From: Aporrectodea caliginosa
Lineage: Eukaryota > Annelida > Clitellata > Crassiclitellata > Lumbricidae
Reading direction: 5' to 3'
NCBI GenBank assembly: GCA_020284085.1
Contig: JACEVL010000147.1
Coordinates: forward strand, 1,072,501-1,136,500
DNA: 64,000 nt
The notes below the pieces were generated by a model that worked only from the letters and a program-made list of their open reading frames with translations, was not told where the DNA came from and searched no databases. Shown one piece after another: positions 10,201 to 25,200 of the stretch. Made by a program: the position numbers and the translations under genes. Position 1 is the stretch's first letter. The number at the start of each line of letters is the position of its first letter.

Positions 10201-13200
10201 TCATGCTTGTTGCATTTGAAGCTACGCTTGTTCAACAGCAGCTCAGAAACATGACAGAAATCCGAAAAATGGGCAACAAACCTTACCTGATCCAGGTTGG
10301 GTCTTAAACTGCTAACTTCAGCCGATGGCATTAACTGCATAATAATGTAAAGGCACGATGTGGCATATTGCAGTGTATTACTATTGCCCATGAGAGACCT
10401 GTATAGTTTTAGAATACAACAACAATGGGTTACATGTCATGTCTTGATGGTGAATTGTCAATCTCATGAGATGCATCAGGTTTTGAACCACAGATGCAGA
10501 AGTGAAAAGCAAATCCAGTAGCAATCTGTCTTCAAGCCACCTGTTGCCTGTAATTTGTATGTATACATGCAGTAGGCCTATTATATATTAGGCAGTTACT
10601 TTTAGGAACAATTTAGTCAAAATTAGCAATTAACTTTAAAGTTATTCTAACCTGAGCAGAAATGCTTTGTTATTGGTCTAAAATTGAACATTTCAGGTAC
10701 ATTTTAGTGGTTATTGTCGTTCGTTTGGACTGTAGTTTCAGTTATTGTTCAAATTATAATTAATGCTCTTAGTAAAAATAAATAAATAATTTGGTAAAGC
10801 AAGTACTTGATTCAGTTTGACTTAGTTGATCTTTGAGTTCTTACTGAGCTTGTACGCAGTCCCACAAACAATCTTGAAATTTCATAGAAGACTGGGCTGA
10901 GATGATCTGTGAGTTTGTGCTGTGCTTGTAAAACGTTGTCTTATTTTATGGGTAATTGATGTTTTCAGACATATCGAAACAGACGTTGGAAACCAGTGTT
11001 GAGTGATGAGTTACTGCCGGGAGATCTGGTATCAATTGGTAAGATGTTTAAAAGAAACAGTGATTAATAACACATTTCCAGTTGTCGTGGTCTTTTCAAT
11101 TAACACGCTGGGTCTGTGACTGACTTTGTGGTTGTGAGTTTGGGCCTGCTGAGGGCCACTACTTAACTATCCTGGGCAAGTTGGTGCACATATCACCAAG
11201 CAGAATATTTTTTTGACCACACAGACTAGGAAGTAAATGGCAAGTCGTATAATGCACAGGCCTTGCATCCAGGACACTGGGATTTGTCCATTACTTGCTA
11301 GAGTCCTTAAAAAGGAAAAGGAGCACCTCCTGTTGGTTTAGTAGAACATGAGACCTTTGCTCTTACAGTCATTGTATTTTAATAGGTGTTATAGAGACAC
11401 TGAGTCCATGTTAGTCTCCTGTTGAAGTGTGTTGTGTAAAATGATGTATTTAAAGGAATGTTTTGTTACTGGACATTTCTGCATTAATTGTTATGAGACC
11501 TCTAAATATTGAATTTCAGTGTTTAACACTTTAACGATGAAAGTGTACTAAAAGCAACTGGGAAACCAATGCAGCTCGTCATTAAATTAAAGTGTTAAAT
11601 ATATGGTTATGTGTTTTAAAGATATATTTATGTTTTTATATGAGATCTATTTGTGCTGTGGTATTTCAGGTCGCAGTCAAGAGGAGAAGCTCGTTCCATG
11701 TGACATGTTGCTAATACGAGGACCCTGTATAGTGGATGAATCAATGCTAACTGGAGAATCTGTCCCTGTTATGAAGGTTAGTCATTGATCTATATTTCGG
11801 ATGATTACTCTGATTTGTAGATGTTTTCCAGAAGAAGATACAAAGGACTCCCTTTAATCAAATCCTGATTGGCAGCAATGAGTGTGAAGTATTTGCTACT
11901 TCATTTTCTTCACCTTGACCTAAGGGGCTGGGTGGCAAGTTCTCTGCTTTGTCAAAGGGAGAACTCAAAAGAACCCATATCGGTCCCGTTGTGAAGAGTT
12001 ACCCAAATGCAAAGTAATGTTGTCAATGGTTACTTTCTTCAACGCACAATATTATACTAATGGATAGTTTGTATTCAGGTCCATTGTACAGCAACAATCA
12101 TTATTGTGAGGTCATTAAGTACTGTATTAGATGTGCTTTTAGTTGGTGCAAAGTAGGTAGTTGAGTAAGAGCATGAGGCAACGAGTTCCGCACAGCTCTG
12201 GTCCTTTCACCAATATATTTCTTTATGTCAGTTGAATTTGAAGTTTTTAATCCATCAGACATTGGCTAACATTTAGGGTTGGTAACATTTGTCTCAGAGA
12301 TACGATGGCTTGTTTTGTATGTTCTGATTGAACAGGAAGCCATCGAAAGCGTGGAACATAATACTGGTCTAGAGATAGAATTGCATGGTAAACTTCATGT
12401 GCTGTATGGAGGAACAAAGGTCGTCCAACATTCTCCTCCTAGTAAGACAGGACCTGGAATGAAAGGTAGGTCCATGTGTCTTTGTATCCAGTCAGTTAAA
12501 GAATTAGCTCTAGCAATATTGTGTGACTTTTTGTTTTGATTGATAATTATTGTTTTTTGTTTTTTAAAAATAAACTTGTAAGCTTGTTATATCAAACAGA
12601 AAAAATGACTTCATCATGGCTTTAGCACATCACAGGGAAAGCTGCTGAAATTAAGTCCATTCTGATTGCATAGATTCTCACATATAGGAGAGACATTGCA
12701 ACTGCAAAAGACTTTGTTAACCATTTGTTTAGGACTTTATGGGGCTGAATACTTTACAGATTCTTATGATTCTTGCTAAGTTCTTTACTGATCTTTTGTC
12801 TTTTAAGATATGATTCTTATGATTTTTAAAAATTCTGATCATTTGGAATATAATCTTTCTATCAGTCTGTGTTAATCATATGTTGCTTTCAATTATTTAT
12901 TTTGCTTCTGTGCAATGGACAAGTACTTAAAAGTGTTTTGTTACACTGCCACAAGGCTTGGTATGAAATGCCTGCTGTGATTGTCATGTTTCTGACCTGC
13001 CCTGATCTGCTTCTCTCAGATGACTTTGTCAGGAACATAATCTGATCTGATAACTTCATTAATACCTCTCTTAACTTACTGTGATATTGTCTTTAATAAA
13101 TGAGGTTTTTAAAACAGTGTATAAAGTAGCCAGTGCAGTGTAAGTATATTAGAGTGGGTTTATAAATTTGACTGACAGCCTGCAGCAGTTACTTAACTGG

Positions 13201-16200
13201 AAGAGGAGCACTTTGGCATCAAAATGAAATTTTTTTGTCTGAGACATTAGGAGTTTTGTAAATATAAAAAGAACAGTGGTGTATATATGTATGTATGAGC
13301 ACTTGTATGCGCCTCTTCAAGATTTCTACTCAGAGGCACTCCCGACTACAGCGCGAACACTGAATCGGAGTTTCATGCCGAAGCGCATGAGCAATTGCGA
13401 GTAAAGGACTTGCCCAGGGTCCCTACAGCGGCGGCTTGAGGTGGATTCGAACCCGCAACCCTCTGGCTGCAAGGCACCGAACATACCCCTACACCACCGC
13501 GCCCCACGGTGTGTATGGTGTTCTGAAGTGTTTGTTACAGATATTGTTAGATAGTTTAATAATAAGAGACAGGTTAAATTCTTGTAGTTGTTCTGACCAT
13601 AAGTTACAGTGTTTCAATTTTTTATGTTTGCAGCATCAGACAATGGCTGCATCGCATTTGTCCTTCGACATGGCTTTAGCACATCACAGGGAAAGCTGCT
13701 GAGAACAATTTTATTTGGGGTGAAACGAGTCACAGCGAACAACCTTGAGACATTTGTTTTCATACTCTTCTTGCTTGTGTTTGCCCTTTCGGCTGCTGCC
13801 TATGTTTGGGTCAAAGGTATTTTAGTTACCATTTGTTTTATGATTAATGTTTGTCTGTGTGTTACTCATGGTAATATACCTATAGAAGGAAGTTAAGGTT
13901 TGAGTTTGTGAGATAAGTAAATGAAGCTTTGTTTTTGTCCATGTGTGTGTTTTGATCTCTAACCTAAAGTGCTTCTGTGCTAAACCTGGAAACTGAGGCA
14001 CCTTGATTGCTGCTGGAATGTGACAACCCTGAAAATGGATCGTGAAATATTGTTTACATTCACTGAAATTTGAGCCATGTAAAGCCTTGAGATGAACAGT
14101 AGTGAAGATGTGGCCCGCAGTGGATGTTGTAGAAATGGATGGAAACTGAATCATGGTATTGATGATGATGAGGACGACGACGACGATGATAGTTGGAATG
14201 GTCCAACAGCAGTGGCATTTCGTGAAGATATGGTGAGCATTACTCTGCAACTGCACGTATTCTGGTAGTGACAGTCCCAAGCCTGGAGAAAGGAGGAGGG
14301 CGATGCTAATCATCTTTGTTTTGACACAGCGTTGTTAAACAGTAAGTAACCAACCCTATGGTAAGAATATGACAGTACTCCTTAATGGCAATGTTCTACA
14401 TGTGGGCGTGATGCACACGATCTTCAAGGGCATTAAGTGATGACTCCCTGCTGTCTTCTATGAGATAATGACAGCATCAATTTGAAAGTACTGTCATATG
14501 TTTACCATATCTTCTACACGTGATGTTGCTGTTGGTATCTAGCACATCATGCAGCTATTCCTTTTTAGAATCTATCAGCTGATCTACCCAGTAAATGTGG
14601 CTGGAATTTGTCTTTATGCATCTTAGATGATTGTAATTGAAGATCCATGTCTCCCCTATGCACCTTATGTATACTGTGGTAAATATACATATGTAAACTT
14701 TGTGTTGGCTTTTGTAAAATTACCTCAAGATGTTAATTTTTTTTGGTTTAAAATATTGTTTCATGTGAACTAATTTAATTATCAGGCAGAATCTCTTCAC
14801 ATTTCTTCTTTTGCTTTCTTTTAGGAAGTGAAAATCCATCGCGTAACAAATACAAACTGTTTCTCGAATGTACACTCATCCTTACTTCAGTCGTTCCGCC
14901 AGAGTTGCCAATTGAATTGTCCCTTGCTGTTAACACGTCACTTTTAGCGCTTTCCAAGCTGTGTATGTATATTTTGCTACACAATTGATACGTAAGATAT
15001 ATTTCATAATGTTTTTGTAATGCAATTATTATTAATTAGGTATTTATATCGTGTTACTTTATAAATTCATCACAAAAGCCTAGGTAGCTGGAAGATGATA
15101 TTTCTCTGATATAAGTTTTCAAACCCTCTTATTGGTGTATAATGCCACCATTGAAACTGCTTAGTAACATTATTTTACATTGAATGTACAATACTGAAAG
15201 CAACTCCCAAGTTCATTCTTTCATTTATTCATTCAAACATATATATAGTGCCCCTTCAAGGTAACTACTCAGAAGCGCTCCCAACCCCAGCCTGGGCAAA
15301 AAGGTAAGTTTTCAAATAGCCATAAAATGTATCAGTACGTGATCTAGGGAAGTGTGCTAGGAAGTGAAGGGAATTACTGTTGTCTTTTGTTAGTTGAGAA
15401 TTCTAATTATTCCATGTAAACCCTATTGTTGTCTGTTAATATCATCTGATTTAATGAGTGAGTTCTGGTTTTATGATGATAAGATCAATTTGAACCAATT
15501 GGGAAAGTCTTGACTTATGTGGAAATTACATAGAATTGTTACTTATGAAAAGCACTGTTGATAACAATTCAGCAACAGTTACTAGTACTCACAGAAGCTT
15601 TAGATTTTCTTGTTTGCAAAAGCCGTTTCAACTTAGAGTTGGCTAACGTCAGAGACACTGCTGAGACACAATGTTTAGACTACCATTGTTATGCTTGTGC
15701 TTTTCAGATGTATTCTGTACCGAACCATTCCGTATTCCCTTTGCTGGCAAAGTTGACATTTGTTGTTTTGACAAAACGGGAACATTGACTAGTGATAACC
15801 TTGTTGTCCAAGGCGTTGCTGGTCTTAGGTAAAGGCTAGTCTTCTAGTCATCTCAACTGGCAATGATTATAATAGGCCTAATTAATAATCTTATGCGGAC
15901 TGTAATTATGTAGTTTTGCTTTTTCAAATGGGCGTTGTTAAATAATAATAGGCTACTAATCTGCAGTAATAGGCAGCAATTGTCGAGCATTTACTTTAAT
16001 CATTTAATTTAATCATCTGACGTCATACTCACAGAAACTACAAGTCCTGACTAGTGATGTATATGTATTGTATTATAGCAACTGATGCTTTGTGGAACTA
16101 TTGTTAGCGTTAAACCATAGATAACAAACCCTTTTTAACTGGTTATGGGCCTTTAGAGCTAGTGTTTTGTGCTAGTAAAGATAGGGTAAGGTAATTGCTC

Positions 16201-19200
16201 CTCTTTTACATTACTCTATTAGCGTTACTCTTTAGATGTGGTTGAAAGCCATTTGGGCCAAGTGCTAACATAAGCTAGAAAGTAATTAGTAACACATTCT
16301 TAACATGCCATTTGACAAATTTGAAAATAGAACTGTAACAGTGCTTCTTTGTGGGCTAATTGACTTGACAACAATTTTATATAAGTTTTCTGGAATTTGA
16401 ACCCCAGATGCAGAGTTGAAAGCCAAGTGCATCTCACAATCTGCCACCACGTCGTGTTCATGATGTAATGGCTGACTATTACGAATGTAAGGTATTTTGC
16501 AAAAATTGCTGAATTATTTGTGATTATGATTTGACAGTGGTCAAGACAAGATTTGTCCAGTAACCGATGCTCCAACAGAAACTATTCATGTGTTGGTAAC
16601 ATGCCACTCACTGGCCCAACTAGATGACTCCCTAGTGGGTGATCCGTTAGAGAAAGCGACGCTGACTGCTGCCCAGTGGAATCTTACTAAAGGTTTGGAA
16701 TTAGTTTTAAGCAGTTTATCCTCAGAGTCTTCTTTTCAGTTTTTTCTAATATTGTATTATTATATATTTGTGTAATAGCAAAACCAGATGACACACCATA
16801 ACTGGATACTGTAAAAGGGGACTACAGTAGAAATGAAATTATCTGTCAGAGCATACTATTATATAGTTCACACAGGTCCTGTGAGATACAGGAGCTTACG
16901 CTTTTGAATGTTTAAAGATTTTTGTGTGATCTATAAACTGCAATATTAATATTTAAAATTCAGATTAATAGGTATTTCAAGTAAAAAAGATTTGGGTTTA
17001 TTACAGTGGATTGGAGGTGTCTAATGCAGTAATAGGATGATGGTGTCACAATGGATGTATGCCTTGAATACCAGAGTCATGCTGATATTATTTTGTATTA
17101 GGTGACACGGTCGTTCCTCGCAAAGGGAAATCTCATGGTCTAAAAATCTTCCACCGATTCCACTTTTCAAGTGCCCTCAAGCGCATGTCTGTTATCGCTG
17201 GTCATACTCCTCCAGGCTCAACAGATGTGGACTATATTGCAACGATCAAGGGCGCTCCAGAGACGATCAGAACTATGGTTTGTACAGCATGTTTATCCAC
17301 TGACTGCTTCTGTTGATGTTTCATATCATTGGCACAAGAAGACGAATGAGGGAGAAAGAATGAGGTTCTTTTAAGGAATTCTGCAGAAATAACCAAATGC
17401 ATGCATTCATTCATTTGAACAGACATATAAATGCTTACATACAAACATGCATAGATTCCTATATGCATACATACACATATAGATACATACAAGGTCGTCG
17501 ATCAGTTTCTCATCCTGGTGCATGATTTCAAATAGACAGTTAATTTAGTCTTGTAACTTGACAAAAGGTTTCGTCAAGTCACATGACTAAATGTAACTGG
17601 TTTTGGATTGTTGTCATGTAAGCACTGGAGCCAAGGTATTCTTCAATGCAAGGATGACAACTCGGAAAAGTAGCTTTTACAGAGGTATGTAAGAAATGAG
17701 TGATTGCCTTAGCTTACTACTTTAATTCACAGTTTCACTCAGATTCTGTTGATTTTACCAAGAGCTTGCAATATATTGCATGGCAATAATTGTAGAGTCT
17801 GTTTTTTTTAGCCAGTTATTTTCTAGTGTTTTTTCTTTGTCATTTAGAAGCTGGTGTTGCATTTTAACCTTGTGCTGGTATCACAGTTTTAATCTTTGCA
17901 GATTTAAAGACAAATAGAAAAATTAAGCAATGTAAATGGCATAAAGCTATGTTAATTCACATGTTTGCATCTAAGTAGGTTTTTGATATGGTGCCATGAA
18001 AGTTGCAAATGGTAATCAGTGATGGTGATGTAATAGTTTTTGATTATGTTTATGTAATTCAGAGTCTGTTGGAGTTGGATAATCCTGTGATATTCTTATT
18101 GCATTTAGCTTTCCACAGTTCCAGCTGATTTTGACAAGACATATCTGGAAATGGCTCGACAGGGAGCTCGTGTGCTGGCACTGGGTCACAAGCATTTGGG
18201 CATAATGACTCATCAAAAGGTTAAGAATTGAATTCAATCTGATGACTGCTATAATGCCACTGTGCTGATACAGTGTAATGCTATGGGTCACTTTAAGTGA
18301 AACCCGTTATTTAGCCTAGTGCTTATGTGTGTGTTTGAATGAACTCCATGAGTTTAGTCCATAGAGATATAGAGACAAGTTACAGAAATTATGTAGTCTG
18401 GTACAGACTGGGTGTTGAATCTGAATGTCCTGTTTTTTGTTAACCTGTAAAATTACTGAATTTGAGAAGAGTGGATTTACAGTTGCAAGTGTGTTGACAA
18501 TGCTTATCCAGCCATATTCATGTTGGAGTCGGCATAAGCATGCCAGCAACTCGGAGTATTTCAGTGTATTTCAATCATGACTTTATGTTGTCATATCAGG
18601 AGCACCTTTGAATAATCTCTTTGAGAGGCACTAAATAAATCTTTAATTGCAATTGTAAAATTACAGATTTATAATGGCAACTGCAATTTCCTTATTGCAG
18701 GTTCGTGACCTCACAAGAGAAGATATTGAGAAAGACTTGACATTTGCTGGATTTGTCATCATATCCTGTCCACTGAAGACCGACTCAAAAGCTGTAGTTA
18801 AAGAAATACAAAATGCTTCACATCATGTACGTTACTAGATTTCTGTCATATTCTAGCATTTGCTAGTTGTTTTGTTCAGTGGTACTGATTTATGCCTGTC
18901 GTTAATTGTGGTTTTCCTGATAAGTAATCTTGAATTCCAATGTGTCAGCTTCTGAGAAGTATCTTTAGACAACAAATCAACAGTTAAGATTTTTGAATGT
19001 AAAGTGCATACTGTCAGGTGAACTAAGATGTCATAAATTGTGAAATAATCAGTTCCATTAGCAGTTCTAATCAGCGGTCATATTAAAGTTAATCAGAGAT
19101 AGTCCAGTGCCAGAGCTGATAGTCGGGGTTGTCCAAAAAGCATCAGGGACCTATGTGTTCTAGTTTTGGATCAGCCTAGTAGATGACTGCTGCATTATGC

Positions 19201-22200
19201 ATCCTGGGTGGAAATTCTTTTTCCGCATTCCTGCATGGTAGCTGGCTTGCTTTCTCTGGCATTGGACTATCTCTGTGGTACAGTTTTCTGGTGGAAATTT
19301 GAACTTTTCGAACTTATGCACAAGAAAAGTTTTAGCTAAACTTCAGATCCATCTTTTCAGAGCTGTTCGAAATGTGTCTTGAGAGGTACTTAAAAGGATC
19401 TGTATAAATGTTCTGATATATGCTTCATACATACCTTAAACTGCTGAACACAGTATGCTTAATCACATCATTGAATTTTTTTTATTATATAACAATTTAG
19501 CAGATACTGCTGTATAATGCCTTGTTTCTTGTATGCGATTGCTTTATGGTTGTGCTTTTAGGTTGTGATGATTACTGGTGATAACCCACTGACTGCCTGT
19601 CATGTTGCAAAAGAGCTGAAGATTACAAGAAAAGTTCCAACACTGGTTCTTACTCAAGACACAAAGAATGAAACTCAGGGTATAATGATGACTTCCCAGC
19701 TGCTGAAAACAACTTTTTAAATAGTTTCCCACAGTATCCAGATTACTTCATTATTGCTTTTATGGTTATTGTTGTCTGATGATTTTTTTTTCCTGTGGTC
19801 AGTATTTCTATAGCACTATTGTAATTAGTTAACTGGATGTCTTTTTATTATCCAGTGGTTCAGTCATATGATCTCTTTCAATCATTATATAGTATTGTAG
19901 ACAGATATTTATATAGCAGATATCTGTAATGAATAACTCCTTACCGTAATTATGACTATAAAGGGATGCCATACAAGTGTTACAGTGGCTTCAGAGCTTT
20001 TGGATTATCCTTAACTAGATAACGCAGGTACTGTGCTACAGGTATCAGTCGATAGCTTTATCTGTAGGTTATATTTGCATATGTAGATTGCATAACATTA
20101 ATTGTGTAGTTTAAAATGCTTTGTATTAGAAGTGATAGAGCTATTCAGCAAAAATCATGTTAGTTTACAAGTAAAAAATAGTATTGCTGAATAACTCGAT
20201 ATTAAGAAAACTGCTGAGTAACTGAATTGTTATGCATTTCAGACTGGCATTGGCGATCTATAGATGAGTCTGTAATTTTGTCTGTGAAACCAGAAGACGG
20301 TCTTAAAACTTTTTTGGCTGGTTATGACCTGTGTCTCACTGGAGAGGTATGCTTCTCATCTTTATATATTTGGTATTAAGTTTTATGATTCATGCAACTG
20401 TCAAGAACAGAAAAACAGCCTCTGAGTTACATTGCAATATGGCCACTCTTTCTAGAAGTAAAATATTGTTTTTATTTGGATTTTCAAAAGACTTGTTAGA
20501 GTTTCTTGACAGTTTCTTGATAATTCAGTAACTGTCATTGTAATTGTGGATGCCAGTAAATGGAATAATTTCATAACTGTACAAATGATTTAGATGATTT
20601 TGTTGATAATAGTTGGTAAATTGTTTATTGTTTGAAGGCTTTGGACTTTCTGGTGACAACGGAGAAGAAATTCTTCAATCAGATTTTGCCATCAATCAGA
20701 GTTCATGCAAGGGTCGCTCCCAAGCAGAAGGAGTTTGTCATAACATCTCTGAAGAAACTTGGTTATGTGACACTGATGTGTGGTGATGGCACCAATGATG
20801 TGGGTGCACTGAAGCACGCTCATGTAGGTATGTAGATGTCTGCTGGGAATCAGAAACGGTTTTAGTTGCTTTCTTGCGGGAGTTTATTTTGCAGGGATTT
20901 TGTTGCGCTTTACATAGATGTGTTAATGTTGACCATGCTGGGAGTTTTGAAAAGGATTTAGTAGTGTGAATGGGGAATATGATCAAATGGAATTGTACAG
21001 TAACTCCAAATGGCACAACTGGTTTATTTATTATTTGTGATTACTGATTACTTTTAATACAGTATCCAGCACTAATTCAGTTCACTAATATTTATAGTAA
21101 TTTCTTTAATACAGTATCTAGCATCAGTTCACTAGTAAATGGCACTGGTAAGTTAAACCACCTTCATTATTGTTGTCAACTGCTGCTGGAATTCATGAAA
21201 GTGTTGTCATGCCAATTAAGTATGATCAAAATGTCTTCACACATTTTGACTGAACTCATTAATGAACTGATTGCAGGCTATGTTTTTACTTTAAAACATC
21301 CGTCAAGTGAGTTACCTGATCAGATTAGAGCTAACAGACTAGTTTATGAGTTTTATTTTCACTCATCTGAGGATTATTTTTACAGGTGTGGCTCTGCTGG
21401 CCAATGCACCGGAGAAACTGTCAGACCGCCAGCTGGAAGTGGTAAAGAAAGCTGAAGAGGTAATGAAGCTTTTTCTTTGCTGTAAGTCTGCTGAGACTCA
21501 ATATGTGCCTGTAGCATTGTTGTTTCTTTCTATTTGTGTTCTGTAATAGATTATGTGATTTGCTTGCATAAATGTTTCAAGCATGATGCCACTGGCACGT
21601 AAATATGTACATGGCTGGCAGAACTTTTTGAGAATTCCTTCAAGTGTGCTTTACAAAAGCCCAGATACATAAATACTTACATACATACATGCATATACAC
21701 ACAGTAGTTATTTATTTAATTTTTATAATGTTATTTATCTAGACACATAATATTGCACTAAGAACCTTGTGAAAAACAAACAGTGCCTATGCTAGCTCAA
21801 ATTATGTGAACGATCATTAAGAATAAAACAGTAAACAAACAGTGGTTGAAATAATAGTAAAGTACTGCTTGTGATGCTGGGATATGAGCTCATCTTGTAG
21901 ATATGGTAACATTAGTGTCTGTATTACTACCAGATTGCTTTGCTGGGCCATGGAGAAGAAAAGGTGACATATACAATTTATGAATTTCTGTCATGCTGTT
22001 TGCTGTTGCAGAACCATGAACCTGGTAGTTCTGTGGACAACTTTAAGGCACATCCACGAGGAGGAGCGAGAAATCGGCAGCAGGACAGACCACCTAGAGC
22101 AAGGCCAACTCATGCTAATGATGACAACTCACAAGCATCTTCAGCCTCAGCACAGCAGGTAGTGACATTGTCCTAGTATTTTTTAACTTTGTTTTCTGTT

Positions 22201-25200
22201 TATCAGCCAATATCGAATACTTGTTGTGGCTGCTTGGCTTGCATTTTCCCAGTAGGGGTTGCCCAATTTCTTGAAATTGGAATTTAATCACGCAGAAAGT
22301 AACAGTGCCCTGTGCGTACCGTATTATCACAGGGTACTATGAAATATTATACATCAGACTGACGTTATTACAATTTCTAGTTATTGCATTTCTGTTGCAT
22401 CACATCTGTTTGGTTCTGCGCAAATGATAACATTGTGCATTATTTAGATATCTTTTTGTGTCTCATGTTACTAGTCATGGATGTTGGGCTTTCTGTTCTG
22501 TCTGGTAACAGAAAAAAGTGGCAGACATGTTGAAGAAGCTCGAGGAGGAAGAACGAGCGCAGATTGTTCGCCTGGGAGATGCCAGCATAGCGTCACCTTT
22601 CACGTCAAAGTTATCTACTACCATGTGTGGTTAGTGCATAAATTGGATGTTACTTAATAACAACAGATTACAGGAAACTTGCAAGGAGGAAATTATTTTT
22701 CTGGCAAACGGTCCCAAGAACAGACATTCCATTAAACAGCTTCCCTAAGTACTTTACTTTTATGCATTTATTAGAATTGTTGTTTTGTCGTGTTCACTTA
22801 TTACAAAACAGTTTCTGTTGTGTTTTGTTTTGTTAGTGTGCCACATAATCAAACAGGGTCGGTGCACGCTTGTGACAACGTTACAGATGTTCAAGATCTT
22901 GGCGCTGAATGCTCTTATCCTTGCCTACAGTCAGAGCGTTCTTTACCTTGATGGTGTCAAGTTTAGCGATACGCAGGCAACGATGCAGGGACTGCTATTG
23001 GCTGGGTGTTTTCTATTCATTTCCAGGTCAAAGGTCAGTTATGAAAACATCCGTGCTTAGTCTTGTGTTAATTAGAGCATATAAAGTGTCATTGAAAACA
23101 CTCAAAACACTCATTTAACTCATTCCTAATTTAGACTTTTGATAATAATTATTTTTGTCTTATTGTTTTCAATCTCAGTTCAAAAGCACAGTTGAGGTTG
23201 TTTGCAAAGATGCGTTAGGGGCTGTTGATACCTGTTTTGTTGCCATTTTGCTATAATTATTTATAAATCATTTTTATTAGCTAAGGATATCCTGCCCTTA
23301 AGATGCAACAAAGTTCACAAATGTTCATTTTACGCATGTTCATGCAGGCAGAATATTGTTACTCTTGTACTCAAGAATTAGAACAACAGTAATATTTGGA
23401 ATAGACTGTAACAATGATGTTGGTATTATGTGCAAGTGATAATAGTAATTTGTTGCATGTGCTTCTTGAAGGCTTCTAGCGTTTCTGCATAATTTCATTA
23501 GAGTCACTCCATAAGTTTGAAATGTGATGTTATTGTGAAATTGAAGTTTCATTTAATGTATTTCTTAATAGATATTTGATGTTTGTTTTTATAGCCATTG
23601 AAGGTCTTGTCCAAAGATCGACCACTACCAAATATCTTCAACGCCTACACAGTCTTAACTGTTTTGTTGCAATTTGCTATTCACTTTACGAGTCTGATTT
23701 TTCTTAAATATCAGTCGGAAGCCCGATCACCACCAAGGTCAGTTCATCATTTAACCTAATAACACTTGTATTAGTTCTGGTCAAGTTTGCCGTCTTCATT
23801 CACAGTCAAAACTAGTTTGCTTGCTCACTGTGTGGATTTTTCACTGGTTTTGACCATGTTGAGTTTTTGAGAGCAGTCTTTATGACTTACTATCTTAGTT
23901 ACGTCATTTAATCTTTCAAATTCTAAAAATGTATTAGATATTATTAGTATTGGTGTTAAGGTTAAGCTGTGCAAATGTGCATAGTAAAATTCTGCATATT
24001 GGTAAATGGTTCAAAAGTTGAACCCTGTAGTGTTTACATTTTCCTGTCAGTGGTTAGGGAGCAATAAATTTAAGGACAGCATGTATGAAATATTGTAATC
24101 ATTTGCCGGATATAGTCATTTGTTTCTTTATTGTGTAATATTGTTTTGAAATCAAAATCTGTTGACTCCTTAGATTTTAAGCAGTTTTTCACACTTAACT
24201 TGGCATATCATTCATTATTATCAGTTTCCCAGCCTACTGCTACTGTAATCATTTATTTGCAACTACTTTAGAACTGCTAATAAACTTCTTATAAATACGC
24301 CCCAATCAAGCAGGATTCTTCCCTTCAGTCAAACCTGTTGCTCCTATGTACTTGCAGCAATCACAATCTATTACAAAGAATACTCATGAATGTAACTTGT
24401 CTATGATAATTGTCTTATGTCTTGGGAACAACAAACAAATTGAATTGAATTGGATGTTTTCTTAATAGGACTGAAGAGTTTATCAATCTGGAGGAAGATT
24501 TTAAGCCTACGCTGATAAATACGACAGTTTACATCATTTCTATGGCAATGCAAATTACAACATTTGCAGTTAACTATAAGGTGAGAAGTGTTTTAATTTC
24601 AATAATTTTGGATGACTTGCAGGTGTAACATTGTAGGTGACTTTTATTCCTTTTCTGAATTTAATATGACTCGGTGATTAATTATCTTTACAATTACAAC
24701 TTTAACTGAATAAAATGTCTGTAAATTCTACTTTGTGTCTGTAATTTTAAAGGAATGTCTTTCAATATTATATTGTGTTGTAAATAGAGTTTTTTTATTT
24801 TAATATATATAAAAGAATTGTTAGAGCCTTTTGATATTAGCAGTACACTTTAATCCAGTTTGTCTCAAATGTATGGAACCGTCTATGTGTACAGATTTTT
24901 CCTGAAACCCTTAAATTAATATTAAATAGTTCTTTCAGAGAAAGACTTTACAATACTCAGTCCGTCACCAGGTCCCAGGTGTGAAACTTCAATGTTTTGA
25001 ATTTCTTAGGGTCATCCTTTCATGGAAAGCCTTCAAGAGAATAAACCATTGCTGTACAGTTTGTTCTTCTCGACTGCTGCCATCTTGTGCCTGGCCAGTG
25101 GCATCATGCCAGATGTATCTAAACAGTTTGAACTGGTGGACCTTGATTCAGAGGTGGGTTATCTGTTTACCACGTTCTTATGAGTAATTTGGGTTTCAAC

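Noticed and set aside
13441..13505. Possible tRNA gene on the minus strand (box B GGTTCGAATCC)
   Set aside because: The acceptor and anticodon stems do not fold into a standard cloverleaf, and the sequence continues into a SINE body and LINE-type tail.
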